64,000 nt of DNA, taken from Armatimonadota bacterium (GTDB lineage Bacteria; Armatimonadota; UBA5829; DSUL01). The notes beneath the pieces were generated by a model. That model was not told the origin of the DNA. It saw only the letters and a list, made by a program, of their open reading frames with translations, and made no database searches. A program made the position numbers and the translations under genes. Within the stretch, counting starts at the first letter, position 1. Every line of letters starts with the position of its first letter. Shown here in pieces: positions 8,952 through 18,271 of this stretch. The DNA lies in NCBI GenBank assembly GCA_025998755.1, contig AP024674.1, forward strand, positions 1,020,004 through 1,084,003, in the 5' to 3' direction.

Positions 8952-10922
8952 TTATGGAGACACAAGCACCCGGATGTCTGTCTGAAGGGACGGACGCAGC
9001 ACACGCACGTTCTGGCCGTTCACGTACTCCATCGTGCTTATGCCGTCCACCGTTACGAACGATCCCACTGGTGGACGCGTGAGGAATCCGGAACTGACCT
9101 TTACGCCCGGGAAGCCGGAGTATCCATCCGAGTAACCGCTGCCGTCATCCAACCAGAAAGACAGAGAGCCCCACCCCGTCACCTTCCCGGCGCAACGCAC
9201 CCTCAGGCCCGTGTTGTAAAGCCCCTGCCCGCCTGCGACGCTCCGCGTATACCCGTCCGGTGGACTGGCTCCTCCCAACCAGACCGCCCGCAGCGTCAGA
9301 GGCGCAGGGACGACACCCGGATCCGGCTGCACCGCCACGGCCTGCGCCTCGACATACCGCTCGCCCGTGCCGCCGTTGAGGGCTTTCAGTATTCCGCGCA
9401 CCGCCACCCTTTGCCCCCGGGCCGGTACCGCCCCGGAGGTCTCCACACGGATCCCCGCACTGCGATCATCCTGCTGAATGTAGAACGCTTGCCCGAAAAC
9501 GGCGGTCACAGTGCAGGGAGCCAGGCTGACAGGCGAGCCGGGCGGTTTGAGCAGCGACTCGCCGATGCGGTCGTCTCCCGTCACTATTCCAAGGGTCTCG
9601 CCGATCCAACGGGCGTCCGCAGCGTCAATGCGGCCGTCCCCGAAAATGTGGCCGCCCACTCCCGGATACGGTTCCACATCCCCCACGATCAGCTGATACG
9701 GTGAGGCGGGATTACCGGTAGAAGCCAGCGCCAGTGCGATCGCGTAGTCCGCCTGGGTCAGAGCTCCGTCCCCGTCCAGGTCTCCGTAGCGCCGCACCGG
9801 CTGAGTGCCGTTCGCATTCGCGGAGCGCTCCACGTAGAGTCTTCGGAAATAGTCGTAATAATGGTTGCTCCACCACTCCGAAGAGAGGATCGCCACGTTC
9901 TCGTCGTTCGTCAGGTCCGCAGCGTTGGACCAGTTGTTCGATCCCACGAACACCTTCGCCTGCGGCGTCCCCGCATCCACAATCATGAGCTTGTTGTGCA
10001 TCGCGTTCAGGCCGCCGATGTAGTCGCCCAGGCTGATTCCCGGAACATTCACCAGATTGTCCCACTGCGCCGAAGACTGGTTGTCCTCGTCGAAGACACC
10101 GCGAACATCAATGCCCTGCGCCGCAGCCCATTTCAGCGCCTCCGCGATCTCATAAGCCCGTGTGCCGTCCGAAAAAACGTTGACCAGGAAATAAACGCTG
10201 CGGTTAGCTGAATAGATGGCGGTCGTGATGCGGCCGGTGAGGTCATCATCAGGCCCGAAGCGCACCTCCACCGGCACGCCGTCGTTCGTGAAAAAACTGT
10301 TCGGGAAGGTGGGCTGCCCGCGGTTGCTATAGATGCCGTTCCACATCTCCTCGAACTCGGCTGTATAGGCCGCGGCAATGCCCTGCCCCTCCAGAATGAG
10401 GACATTGTTCTCCTGAGACAGACACCCTGCTGATGTGAAATTCGTGGATCCCGTCAGCACACGCCAGCCGTCGGCCACCATGAACTTGTTGTGCATGATG
10501 CCGCCGGGATTACCGGAACGGACTACGCCCCGGTTGATGACGCCGTTGGCCACTCCATCCGAGAGGATGTCCAGAATAGTGAACTGAGTGCCCGTCTCCT
10601 CGTTCACATCCGTGACCAGACGCAGCGCAACCCCTCGCGAGCGCGCCGCCTGCAGGGCTCCGGCGATATCCGTGAGCCGCCCTCCACTGATCCCGTACGT
10701 CAGGGTGTAGATGGCGACATCCAGGGTATTCTGCGCCGAGTTGATGAACTCCACGATGGCGTCCCGTACCGCGGTGCTGGAGTTCGGAGGATCGGTAAAT
10801 ACCACCCGGGTCTGTGCCGAGGCAGAAGCCGCAAAGAGGACGGCGGCCAGAATGATGGCCACAGAGCCCGGCCACCCGCGTAAACCGCTGCGCAACCCCC
10901 GGCTTTTCGGGAACGCTCTCAC
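8952..10922 (-). CDS. Secreted phospholipase D-superfamily protein with dockerin-like and twin OB-fold domains
   Basis: A 656-residue protein. A signal peptide ends near residue 37 (FAASASAQ). Two HKD motifs mark a complete PLD-superfamily catalytic pair: MHNKFMVADG (His144, Lys146, Asp151) and MHNKLMIVDAG (His309, Lys311, Asp316). Residues ~380-450 hold a type I dockerin-like pair of calcium loops (GDLDGDGALTQADYAIAL and FGDGRIDAADARWIGETL). Residues ~465-656 are two OB-fold-like units (FYIQQDDRSAGIRV; FWLDDGSG), nearly the same as in the protein at 38175. PLD-fold secreted enzymes include the Nuc-type endonucleases as well as lipases, so a nuclease role is plausible but unproven. The GTG start overlaps the upstream nucleotidase stop (GTGA), which suggests translational coupling. 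Confidence 0.85.
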   Translation of the reverse strand: MRAFPKSRGLRSGLRGWPGSVAIILAAVLFAASASAQTRVVFTDPPNSSTAVRDAIVEFINSAQNTLDVAIYTLTYGISGGRLTDIAGALQAARSRGVALRLVTDVNEETGTQFTILDILSDGVANGVINRGVVRSGNPGGIMHNKFMVADGWRVLTGSTNFTSAGCLSQENNVLILEGQGIAAAYTAEFEEMWNGIYSNRGQPTFPNSFFTNDGVPVEVRFGPDDDLTGRITTAIYSANRSVYFLVNVFSDGTRAYEIAEALKWAAAQGIDVRGVFDEDNQSSAQWDNLVNVPGISLGDYIGGLNAMHNKLMIVDAGTPQAKVFVGSNNWSNAADLTNDENVAILSSEWWSNHYYDYFRRLYVERSANANGTQPVRRYGDLDGDGALTQADYAIALALASTGNPASPYQLIVGDVEPYPGVGGHIFGDGRIDAADARWIGETLGIVTGDDRIGESLLKPPGSPVSLAPCTVTAVFGQAFYIQQDDRSAGIRVETSGAVPARGQRVAVRGILKALNGGTGERYVEAQAVAVQPDPGVVPAPLTLRAVWLGGASPPDGYTRSVAGGQGLYNTGLRVRCAGKVTGWGSLSFWLDDGSGYSDGYSGFPGVKVSSGFLTRPPVGSFVTVDGISTMEYVNGQNVRVLRPSLQTDIRVLVSP

Positions 10923-12499
10923 CGGGCCGACCCGGCCGGGCGGGCGGCGCCGGCTCCTTCCACCGTGAACCAGCCGCGCACCGCGGGGCGGACCGTGCCC
11001 TGTGCCCGGATGTAGTCCGCGATGACGTCACGGATCCAACGTCCCGTTTCCCTCACACCCGAAGCCTGCCGGTACAGGCTGTTCTCAACGCCGCGGACCG
11101 CATTGTAATGGTTGATGGCCACCGTGAGCACGGCATCATCCGCCAGCGGCCGGCCGTTATACTCCACCCGTACAAGCCTTTCTCCTCTGGGCCGGGAGAC
11201 ATCGAAAACATAGTTGATTCCGGCCGCGGTCAGGAACCGCCAGGTGCCGTATCCCCCGATGCCGTCCTCCAGATAGTCCTTGAGTTGCCGACCGGTCAGC
11301 GTGAGCACCCACAGGGCGTTGTCGTACTCGTACATCTCCGCCACATCCTGGTTCGTGACAGGGCCGGCGGGAATAACCGTGCTGTTGTTGAATACCACGT
11401 GGAGTGTGACATCGGCTCCTGTGGCCCATTTCATGGCATCGTGGATCAGGTTGACTGCGGCGTTCTCCTCTTGCTGGGCGCGCCGGAAATCAAGCGGCAC
11501 GGCGGTCTCTCCAATCACTTCCTCCGCCCATTTCTTCCAGCGCTGTTCGAACGGCGCAACAACCTTTTCCAGAACAGCATCCTGAGGCACGTCCGCTGTC
11601 ACGGGGATCAACTGCGCCTTCCGGGACACAACCCGTACCCCGTCCGGTGACTTCTCGACCTCCAGCGTCACCTTCCCCAGATGGCTGCCCCATTTGCCGG
11701 CGGCAGTCAACACGGCTCCGCCCGCCTCCAGCGATTCCACCGGAACGTGCCGATGCCCGCAGATGATTACGTCCACCCCCGGGCACTCACGCGCGATGTC
11801 CGCCCCGGCTGCTGCGGCGCTCGGATACCTCTCATTCTCGCGGCGCTCCGCTCCGGTATGCGCCAGCAGCACCAGCACGTCACAGAGCGGCCTGACACGC
11901 GGCACCCATTCGCGTGCCGCCGCGATGATGTCCACGAACCGCAGACCTTCGATGTAGGACGGCTGCTCCCAGTTCGGGACGTCCGAGACCGTCAGCCCCA
12001 GCACCCCCACCCTGACGCCCTTGCGCTCCAGGATGACGAACGGCTCGAAAACAGGCTCTCCGCTGCTTGCCCGGACAACATTGGCTGACAGCCAGGGGAA
12101 CCGGGACGCTTGCCGCATCCGCTCGATGACCCGCGGCCCGAAGTTGAACTCGTGGTTCCCGGCCGTCATGGCGTCGTAGTTCAGCGCGTTCATGCCTTCG
12201 ATGATGTGCCGCCCCTTGAACATAAACGCCATCGAGTTGCCCTGGATGGTATCCCCGTTGTCCAGCAAAATCGCTTCCGGATCAGTTCTCCGCTCCCGCC
12301 GGATCAGTGTGCCGATGCGGTCCAGCCCTCCCATCTCCTGCCCGTCGTCAGCACGGTGGGAACGCAAATAGCCGTGCAGGTCCGTCGTGTGAAGAATGGT
12401 GAGGGTGACAGTCTCTGCTGCCCCCGCAGGAGGCCAGAATAAAGAGAGGGTGGCGATAACAGCGGCAGCGAGAAGAGCCAGTCCGAGCGGTATCCTCAT
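10919..12499 (-). CDS. Secreted 5'-nucleotidase / UshA-type metallophosphoesterase
   Basis: A 526-residue protein with a signal peptide (MRIPLGLALLAAAVIATLSL..PAGA). The calcineurin-like phosphoesterase domain shows TTDLHGY (Asp40, His42), LLDNGDTIQGN (Asp83), TAGNHEFNFGP (Asn115-His116-Glu117) and ICGHRHVP. A 5'-nucleotidase C-terminal domain follows, with NNSTVIPAG and LKDYLEDGIGGYG. Family members hydrolyse extracellular or periplasmic nucleotides to nucleosides plus phosphate. AGAGG lies 7 bases before the ATG. The stop overlaps the start of the PLD-fold gene by four bases, so the two are almost certainly expressed together. This supports the idea that products of nucleic-acid cleavage are dephosphorylated here. 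Confidence 0.93.
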   Translation of the reverse strand: MRIPLGLALLAAAVIATLSLFWPPAGAAETVTLTILHTTDLHGYLRSHRADDGQEMGGLDRIGTLIRRERRTDPEAILLDNGDTIQGNSMAFMFKGRHIIEGMNALNYDAMTAGNHEFNFGPRVIERMRQASRFPWLSANVVRASSGEPVFEPFVILERKGVRVGVLGLTVSDVPNWEQPSYIEGLRFVDIIAAAREWVPRVRPLCDVLVLLAHTGAERRENERYPSAAAAGADIARECPGVDVIICGHRHVPVESLEAGGAVLTAAGKWGSHLGKVTLEVEKSPDGVRVVSRKAQLIPVTADVPQDAVLEKVVAPFEQRWKKWAEEVIGETAVPLDFRRAQQEENAAVNLIHDAMKWATGADVTLHVVFNNSTVIPAGPVTNQDVAEMYEYDNALWVLTLTGRQLKDYLEDGIGGYGTWRFLTAAGINYVFDVSRPRGERLVRVEYNGRPLADDAVLTVAINHYNAVRGVENSLYRQASGVRETGRWIRDVIADYIRAQGTVRPAVRGWFTVEGAGAARPAGSAR

Positions 12500-12534
12500 G
12501 TGCGAACCTCTTTACCTATACGATGGTTCCTGGA

Positions 12535-12563
12535 GCAAGAAGGGGGCCCGCTCCCGGGCCCCC
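12535..12563 (-). terminator. GC hairpin terminator between the OB-fold gene and the nucleotidase gene
   Basis: A 9-bp perfect stem (12542-12550 with 12555-12563) with a 4-base loop. It is followed on the minus strand only by a short pyrimidine tract (TTCTTGC). It lies between the stop of the OB-fold gene and the start of ushA-like, and may be an attenuating or partial terminator. Confidence 0.5.
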
Positions 12564-12606
12564 TCCCGCAGATTATCACAAGCCCGATGGATCGGTCCGT
12601 CGCATG

Positions 12607-14553
12607 TCAGTCCACGACGGTCAGATCAGCCTCATTCCTGGGGAAAATGTCCACCGTATACCGGTCCCACCCTGTCTCCGGGTCCGAGGTAAGGAAACCA
12701 TCCAGCAGACCTGTCACGGTCACGGTCTTCCCTACCGCCGGGTACCAGCTTGTCGGCGGGAACGGCTGCCGCCACTGGATCTTCACCGTCGCTCTGGAAC
12801 CGGTCGCATCCTGAATGATGAACTGGCGGTTACCCGGATTGCTTGACGTCACTTTACCCGTCACCCGGACCAGCGCTCCGATCGGGTTCGGCCGCGCTTC
12901 CGGCTGCGCCAGGTCCAGGCGCATGTTCATGGGACGAGGCGTGGTGAGGGGCTCGCCGGTCTTGATGGAATACGTTGCCGTTCCGCCCGGATAGATGACC
13001 TCTCTCTTGGCGAAGTAGGTGGTCAGCTGCCCGAAGACCAGCACGCGCTCGCCGATGTCATAACGGATCCATGTGTTCGGATCCGCCTGTGCGCCCGCCG
13101 GCCATCCGAAGCCGAGGATCCCGGCCGTGCCGTCCGGGTCGCCGACAAACAGCCACTGCCGGAAGCCCCCCGTGAATCCGGGCGGCACGCTGCCGGTAAA
13201 GCCGAGCGCTCCCGAAGTCACGACGCGCGGCGTGTTGACATACACCCACATGTCATCCGGCAGCGCGCGGGTCTGGCCGATGGTGTCCACACGCGCCGCC
13301 ACAGAGACAAGCACGTTCGCGTGCTGGTTCTGGTAACGGATCGGCACGATATACTGACCCGGAGCCTGACCCGATGGGATGACAAGGGTATAGGTGTAGG
13401 GATCGGCCTGAGTGGCTCCCGGCGCAAGAACCTGAGAAGAAGAAAGGCCGAAGGCGCTCAGGTCCGCAGTCACCGTCTGATTGGGCGCCGAAACCCAGGC
13501 CTGGATGATCACGCTGGTGCCAGGCAGGCGGGTGCGGTTTGGAGTGGTATTGTCCACGAACGCCTGCGTGCGGGTGATGCAGGGATAGTTGGCCGGCTGA
13601 GTCTCCTGCACGTCGGCGGTCTCGCGAAGCACAAGCTGCGCCACCGAGTATGCTTTCTGCCCCACCAGCACCTGCCGGGTCTCCAGCATCCCGATGACGG
13701 GCTCTGTGCTGCCGTTGGAGGCCGCATTGGGATCCACATTCGCCGTGGAGGGCACGCGGACCCGAAGCACCCGGCCCGGGGAGGCGTCTTCGCTCAGGAA
13801 GAAGTCTCCCAGACGCTGCGCGCCGCTGGTGTCGGTAACTGTAAAGACTCCCCACTTGCGCGCGTCCACCACGCGCACAAGCATCCCCTGATACGGGTTG
13901 TCCACGAAGTGCCGTTCGGACTGAGGATCGGTGGACGGCTCCGGATACCAGGTGTGCCCCATGATCCGGTGCCGGGTGACCAGATTCTCTCCGCCTCCGA
14001 TCCCGCCCGCGAACGGGAGGTCCGAGATCCGCACATCGAGCGGGGGCGGAGGGCTGCCCGACCCGAGCTTCACCACGGACCCGGCGAACGCCCCGGTGGA
14101 GAACGAGGCGTCTATCTCCACCTCCATCCCCAGGGTGGTGGAGCCACCGTGGTAGATCTTCGCCAGACCGGTGACCTCAACATAGTCGCCGCGCTGCAGC
14201 TGAGACGCCACCACATTCGAGTTCCCGCTGAAGAAGACCTTGATGGCGTTCGAGTAGCGCCGTCCGCTCCCCGGCGGAAGCTCTGTGCCGGCAGTAGCCG
14301 AATCCTGCACCCAGAAATAGGCAGAACTGATACGGTCCGGGCCGCTGGGCTGTGCGGTGATGATGCCCGCCACCCGGACATAAGGAGCCGCCGGAGCCTG
14401 CGAGTTCCAGGCATCAATGGCCAATTTGCGGGCTTCGGCGATGCTGCTGACGGGAATCTGAGCAAAGGCCGCCGCCGGATAGACGAAGGCGGCGCCTGCA
14501 ATCAGTGACGCCAGGAGCATCCGGCCAATGCGCCCGTGTCCTTTCGTGAACAT
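12607..14553 (-). CDS. Secreted multi-OB-fold protein of unknown function
   Basis: A 648-residue protein with a signal peptide (LLASLIAGAAFVYPAAAFAQ). It contains at least three OB-fold-like segments. One is at ~55-150 (YVRVAGIITAQ, YFWVQDSATAG, GDYVEVTGLAKIY). One is at ~450-520 (FVGDPDGTAGILGFGW, GERVLVFGQLTTYF). The last is at ~555-648 (LVRVTGKVTSSN, FIIQDATGS, GKTVTVTGLLDGF). The middle (~330-430) looks like beta-sandwich repeats (GTSVIIQAWVSAPNQTVTAD). OB folds of this YhcR-like kind accompany secreted nucleases and can bind nucleic acid or sugars. There is no catalytic domain. AAAGGAGAG lies about 10 bases before the ATG. It precedes the nucleotidase and PLD-fold genes on the same strand, though a hairpin sits between them. 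Confidence 0.75.
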   Translation of the reverse strand: MFTKGHGRIGRMLLASLIAGAAFVYPAAAFAQIPVSSIAEARKLAIDAWNSQAPAAPYVRVAGIITAQPSGPDRISSAYFWVQDSATAGTELPPGSGRRYSNAIKVFFSGNSNVVASQLQRGDYVEVTGLAKIYHGGSTTLGMEVEIDASFSTGAFAGSVVKLGSGSPPPPLDVRISDLPFAGGIGGGENLVTRHRIMGHTWYPEPSTDPQSERHFVDNPYQGMLVRVVDARKWGVFTVTDTSGAQRLGDFFLSEDASPGRVLRVRVPSTANVDPNAASNGSTEPVIGMLETRQVLVGQKAYSVAQLVLRETADVQETQPANYPCITRTQAFVDNTTPNRTRLPGTSVIIQAWVSAPNQTVTADLSAFGLSSSQVLAPGATQADPYTYTLVIPSGQAPGQYIVPIRYQNQHANVLVSVAARVDTIGQTRALPDDMWVYVNTPRVVTSGALGFTGSVPPGFTGGFRQWLFVGDPDGTAGILGFGWPAGAQADPNTWIRYDIGERVLVFGQLTTYFAKREVIYPGGTATYSIKTGEPLTTPRPMNMRLDLAQPEARPNPIGALVRVTGKVTSSNPGNRQFIIQDATGSRATVKIQWRQPFPPTSWYPAVGKTVTVTGLLDGFLTSDPETGWDRYTVDIFPRNEADLTVVD

Positions 14554-14654
14554 TGCTGTTTTCTCTCCTTTCTGCGGAACGCCAGACCGCCTCGCAGCAG
14601 TCCGGCCGCCCTACTCGCCGCCGGCTTCAGGCGAAACGAGCGCAGGACTGGAAA

Positions 14655-15443
14655 TCACTGAGACGGGTAGTTCTGATAGGGCCAGAAAGGCACCCACATA
14701 TCCGGCATCTCGCCGGTATAGTTGCCACGCACGTAAGTGGGGCGCGTGGAACCTGGCTTAGGCAGATAACTGCCAAAATAGGCATTGGACCAAGTGTCCG
14801 GCGGGAACACCGCAGCTGCGTGTCCGTCCCCGAAAACCACGTTCATCTTCCCGTTGTGCATACAGATGGGAAGGCCACCCGGCCCACCGAAATGCGGCGA
14901 ACCATTGCGGAAGGCATATGCCTCCGGAGTGGCATCCTGGAAGGTCTCGAAGATCAGGATTGTGCGTGCCGGATTCTGGAACAGAGAGGCCTTCATGCCC
15001 GTGGTGGGCCAGTTGCCTCTGCCCCGGTTGAAGGGCCGCACATAGTCGTTGAAGCAGTAGCTACGGCCCATGCTGGCGCCGCGCCCGGTGGTGGCCGTCA
15101 CGGTAGGCCTCTTGCCCAGCGGGCACCGCCAGACCGTATCGCCGGCCGACTTGTTCGTCATATATTTGTCCAGGCCGCCATTGACATCCTCATCCCAGGC
15201 CGGTGCGCGGGTGTCGCCGCCGGGGTACGGGAGAACCCCGTGCCAGTCGTCGGCATACATCAGACACGCCAGCCCCAGCTGCTTCAGATTGCTGAGACAG
15301 CGGGCCTGCTGCGCGCGGCCGCGCGCCTGGCTGAAAACGGGAAAAAGGATGCTGGCAAGGATCGCGATGACCGCGATCACGACGAGAAGCTCAATGAGCG
15401 TGAATCCGCGGGACGGTTTTCGCACTTTTCCTCTGCCCCTCAT
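14655..15443 (-). CDS. Type II secretion/pilin-like pseudopilin (DUF1559 type)
   Basis: A 262-residue protein with a prepilin N-terminal methylation signal ([18 protein letters not shown]) that runs into [16 protein letters not shown], then [20 protein letters not shown]. This is the arrangement of the large DUF1559-like pseudopilin families of Armatimonadota and Planctomycetota. The C-terminal [16 protein letters not shown] carries the family's DGHAA motif. A prepilin peptidase would cleave after the Gly before FTLIEL. The annotated ATG has no clear ribosome site; a GTG 18 bases downstream follows AGAGGAAAA and would give a start just before the signal, so the true start may be 15425. It lies upstream of the OB-fold gene and may belong to the same secretion-related block. 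Confidence 0.88.
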   Translation of the reverse strand: MRGRGKVRKPSRGFTLIELLVVIAVIAILASILFPVFSQARGRAQQARCLSNLKQLGLACLMYADDWHGVLPYPGGDTRAPAWDEDVNGGLDKYMTNKSAGDTVWRCPLGKRPTVTATTGRGASMGRSYCFNDYVRPFNRGRGNWPTTGMKASLFQNPARTILIFETFQDATPEAYAFRNGSPHFGGPGGLPICMHNGKMNVVFGDGHAAAVFPPDTWSNAYFGSYLPKPGSTRPTYVRGNYTGEMPDMWVPFWPYQNYPSQ

Positions 15444-16271
<828 letters not shown>

Positions 16272-16353
16272 GCGCGAGGACTATATCAACAGCCCCGCCC
16301 CACCCTCGCGCCGCGTGCGCAGCGGGCGAGCGGCACAATCAGAGGATGGAAAG

Positions 16354-16426
16354 CGCCCTCGGAGGGAATCGAACCCCCGACGCCCTCCTTAGGACGGAGG
16401 CGCTCTGTCCACTGAGCTACGAGGGC
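16354..16426 (-). tRNA. tRNA-Arg(CCT)
   Basis: A 73-base cloverleaf with acceptor GCCCTCG/CGAGGGC, D-arm GCTCAGTGGACAGAGC, anticodon stem CCTCC with loop GTCCTAA giving anticodon CCT, and T-arm GGGGGTTCGATTCCCTC. The CCA end is not encoded. Confidence 0.95.
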
Positions 16427-16503
16427 AGATGGCCGGGCCTTGCCCGGTGCACGGCTCCGGCAGGTTCCCCGGCGCCCGGGAACCCGCCGCCGGTAAAAAC
16501 AAG

Positions 16504-16576
16504 CGCGCCCGGAGGGATTTGAACCCCCGACTTCAAGGTCCGCAACCTTGCGCTCTATCCCCTGAGCTACGGGCGC
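16504..16576 (-). tRNA. tRNA-Arg(GCG)
   Basis: A 73-base cloverleaf with acceptor GCGCCCG/CGGGCGC, D-arm GCTCAGGGGATAGAGC, anticodon stem CAAGG/CCTTG with loop TTGCGGA, and T-arm GGGGGTTCAAATCCCTC. The anticodon reads GCG, which is rare: most bacteria decode CGU/CGC/CGA with an ACG anticodon edited to inosine. No CCA is encoded. Confidence 0.92.
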
Positions 16577-16638
16577 ACCACAGATGCGGCCGCCATCGGG
16601 CCGCCGCTACGTGAGTATACCACCGCAGGCAGGCATCG

Positions 16639-18243
16639 TCAATCGCCCGGACCCGGAACGCGCCCGTGCACCCGGGATTCCCGCTCCACCAGGTTGGAAA
16701 GACGCCACCGGCGCCGCTGATCGCGCGTCCACGACCGGCGGTCTCCATCGCAGGTCACTCGGATGGCCGCCACCGGCCCACCGGCGGGGCAGTTGTTCTC
16801 GCAGATGCCGCACCCAACGCAGCGGACCTCGTCCACATGCGGACGACGGATACCCCCCGCCTCCTGCCAGTAGATCGCCTGATAAGAGCACACCTCATCA
16901 CACACCAGGCAGTCCTTGCCGGACTCCCAAACCACACAGACGCTGCGATCTATTACGGCCCTGCCGATGTAGAGATGATCTTTCTCCTGCACGGTGAACG
17001 GACAGATCGCTTCGGTGGGGCACACCTCTCCGCACAGATTGCAATTCTGGACGCATTCTCCCACCCGAGGCATCAGCACCGGGGTCCATACTCCACCGAT
17101 CCCCCCTTCGAGCAGCGCGGGCTGCAACCCGTTCGTGGGACACACTTTCATGCACGCGCCGCACCGGATGCAGCGCTCGCGGAACAGCTCTTCCGCAACG
17201 GAGCCCGGCGGACGGATGAGACCCTGCCGGACAATGCGCGATGCTCCGTCCCGCGTGGGCCGCGCGGCCAGCTCCGTGCGCGCGGCAAAAGCCCAGAGAG
17301 CTCCCAGCCCCGCAGCGGCAAGCAATCTTCTGCGGTCCAGGTCCAGCGGCACACTTTCCGTGCGCACTGAAGGAGCCACGCACACCGCATCGCGCGGGCA
17401 TCCGCTGACGCAGGAATAGCAGTAGATGCACTCAGATGGATCGTTCACCTGCCCCCCGCCGGAGACGGAATCCATCCGGCAGTCCAGCCGGCAGAGGGTG
17501 CACTCCCGGCACGCCGCCGAGACCTTTCTGCGAAACACGCTGATGCGGGCGATGACTCCTAATAGTGCCCCCAGCGGACACAGCGAGCGGCACCAGAATC
17601 TGCGCGAGAGGACCCCTCCCGCCAGGATCGCCGTGAGGATGATCAGCGCGGCCAGGTTCGAGCGGAAGTGAGCCTGCCCCTCCGGCAGCACCGAGCGAAA
17701 GGCGCCTGCGACAGGCGGACCGGCCACGGGCAAACGCTCCAGTTGCCCGCAAGCCCATTGCAGCGGCGCGAACACCCCGAGCGTCAGGCTGCGCATCAGG
17801 AGCGGCAGAGGATCCAGGAACCAGACCACCTGCGCTCCCATCAAAGCCGTGAGTGCCACTCCAGCCAGCACGTAGTATTTGAGCCGAGGCCATGAATGTT
17901 CCGAGGTGGTCCGTCTTTCGCGACGCTTCCGGGTCAGTCGGTCGCAGGCGTCGATACACGTCCCGAGGGGACACACCCATCCGCAGAACGCCCGACCGAA
18001 CAGCAGCGCCAGAACAAGCACCGGAATCGCCCATAGAAAGACGGGAAACAGGAACGACCGGGCCGCCAGCATCGTGGACAGCGCCGCAAGGGGATCCAGG
18101 CGAAGGAAAAGGTCCACGGGAACGCCGCCCCGCAATCGGAGCGCCCCACCCCCTGCCCAGTCCACGCTGCCGAGTGTCAGCAGGAACAGAGCAATGAATG
18201 CGGCCAGAAAAAAGAGTTGTGAGGCGCGGCGCGCAAGTCTCAT
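16639..18243 (-). CDS. NapH-like membrane polyferredoxin fused to a NapG/MauM-like ferredoxin
   Basis: A 534-residue protein. The N-terminal ~230 residues have about four to five membrane helices and the NapH/MauN-type motifs FCGWVCPLGTCIDACDR and FWCRSLCPLGALLG. Then come Cys-rich iron-sulfur motifs CTLCRLDCRMD and CIYCYSCVSGCP. A second half follows a twin-arginine-like or hydrophobic segment (DRRRLLAAAGLGALWAFAAR) and carries CIRCGACMKVCP, CNLCGEVCP, CLVCDEVCS and CVGCGICENNCP, as in NapG/MauM. It should pass electrons between membrane quinol and a partner. GAGGG lies 8 bases before the ATG. It is the last gene of an operon behind two DUF362 genes, so those are its likely partners. No nitrate reductase or methylamine dehydrogenase is nearby. 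Confidence 0.88.
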   Translation of the reverse strand: MRLARRASQLFFLAAFIALFLLTLGSVDWAGGGALRLRGGVPVDLFLRLDPLAALSTMLAARSFLFPVFLWAIPVLVLALLFGRAFCGWVCPLGTCIDACDRLTRKRRERRTTSEHSWPRLKYYVLAGVALTALMGAQVVWFLDPLPLLMRSLTLGVFAPLQWACGQLERLPVAGPPVAGAFRSVLPEGQAHFRSNLAALIILTAILAGGVLSRRFWCRSLCPLGALLGVIARISVFRRKVSAACRECTLCRLDCRMDSVSGGGQVNDPSECIYCYSCVSGCPRDAVCVAPSVRTESVPLDLDRRRLLAAAGLGALWAFAARTELAARPTRDGASRIVRQGLIRPPGSVAEELFRERCIRCGACMKVCPTNGLQPALLEGGIGGVWTPVLMPRVGECVQNCNLCGEVCPTEAICPFTVQEKDHLYIGRAVIDRSVCVVWESGKDCLVCDEVCSYQAIYWQEAGGIRRPHVDEVRCVGCGICENNCPAGGPVAAIRVTCDGDRRSWTRDQRRRWRLSNLVERESRVHGRVPGPGD

Positions 18244-18271
18244 CCGCGCGCCCTCAGTGCGTGATGACCCA

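Noticed and set aside
13321-14508. 395-codon plus-strand open frame
   Set aside because: Antisense to the multi-OB-fold protein, very rich in Arg/His/Gly, with no signal or domain.
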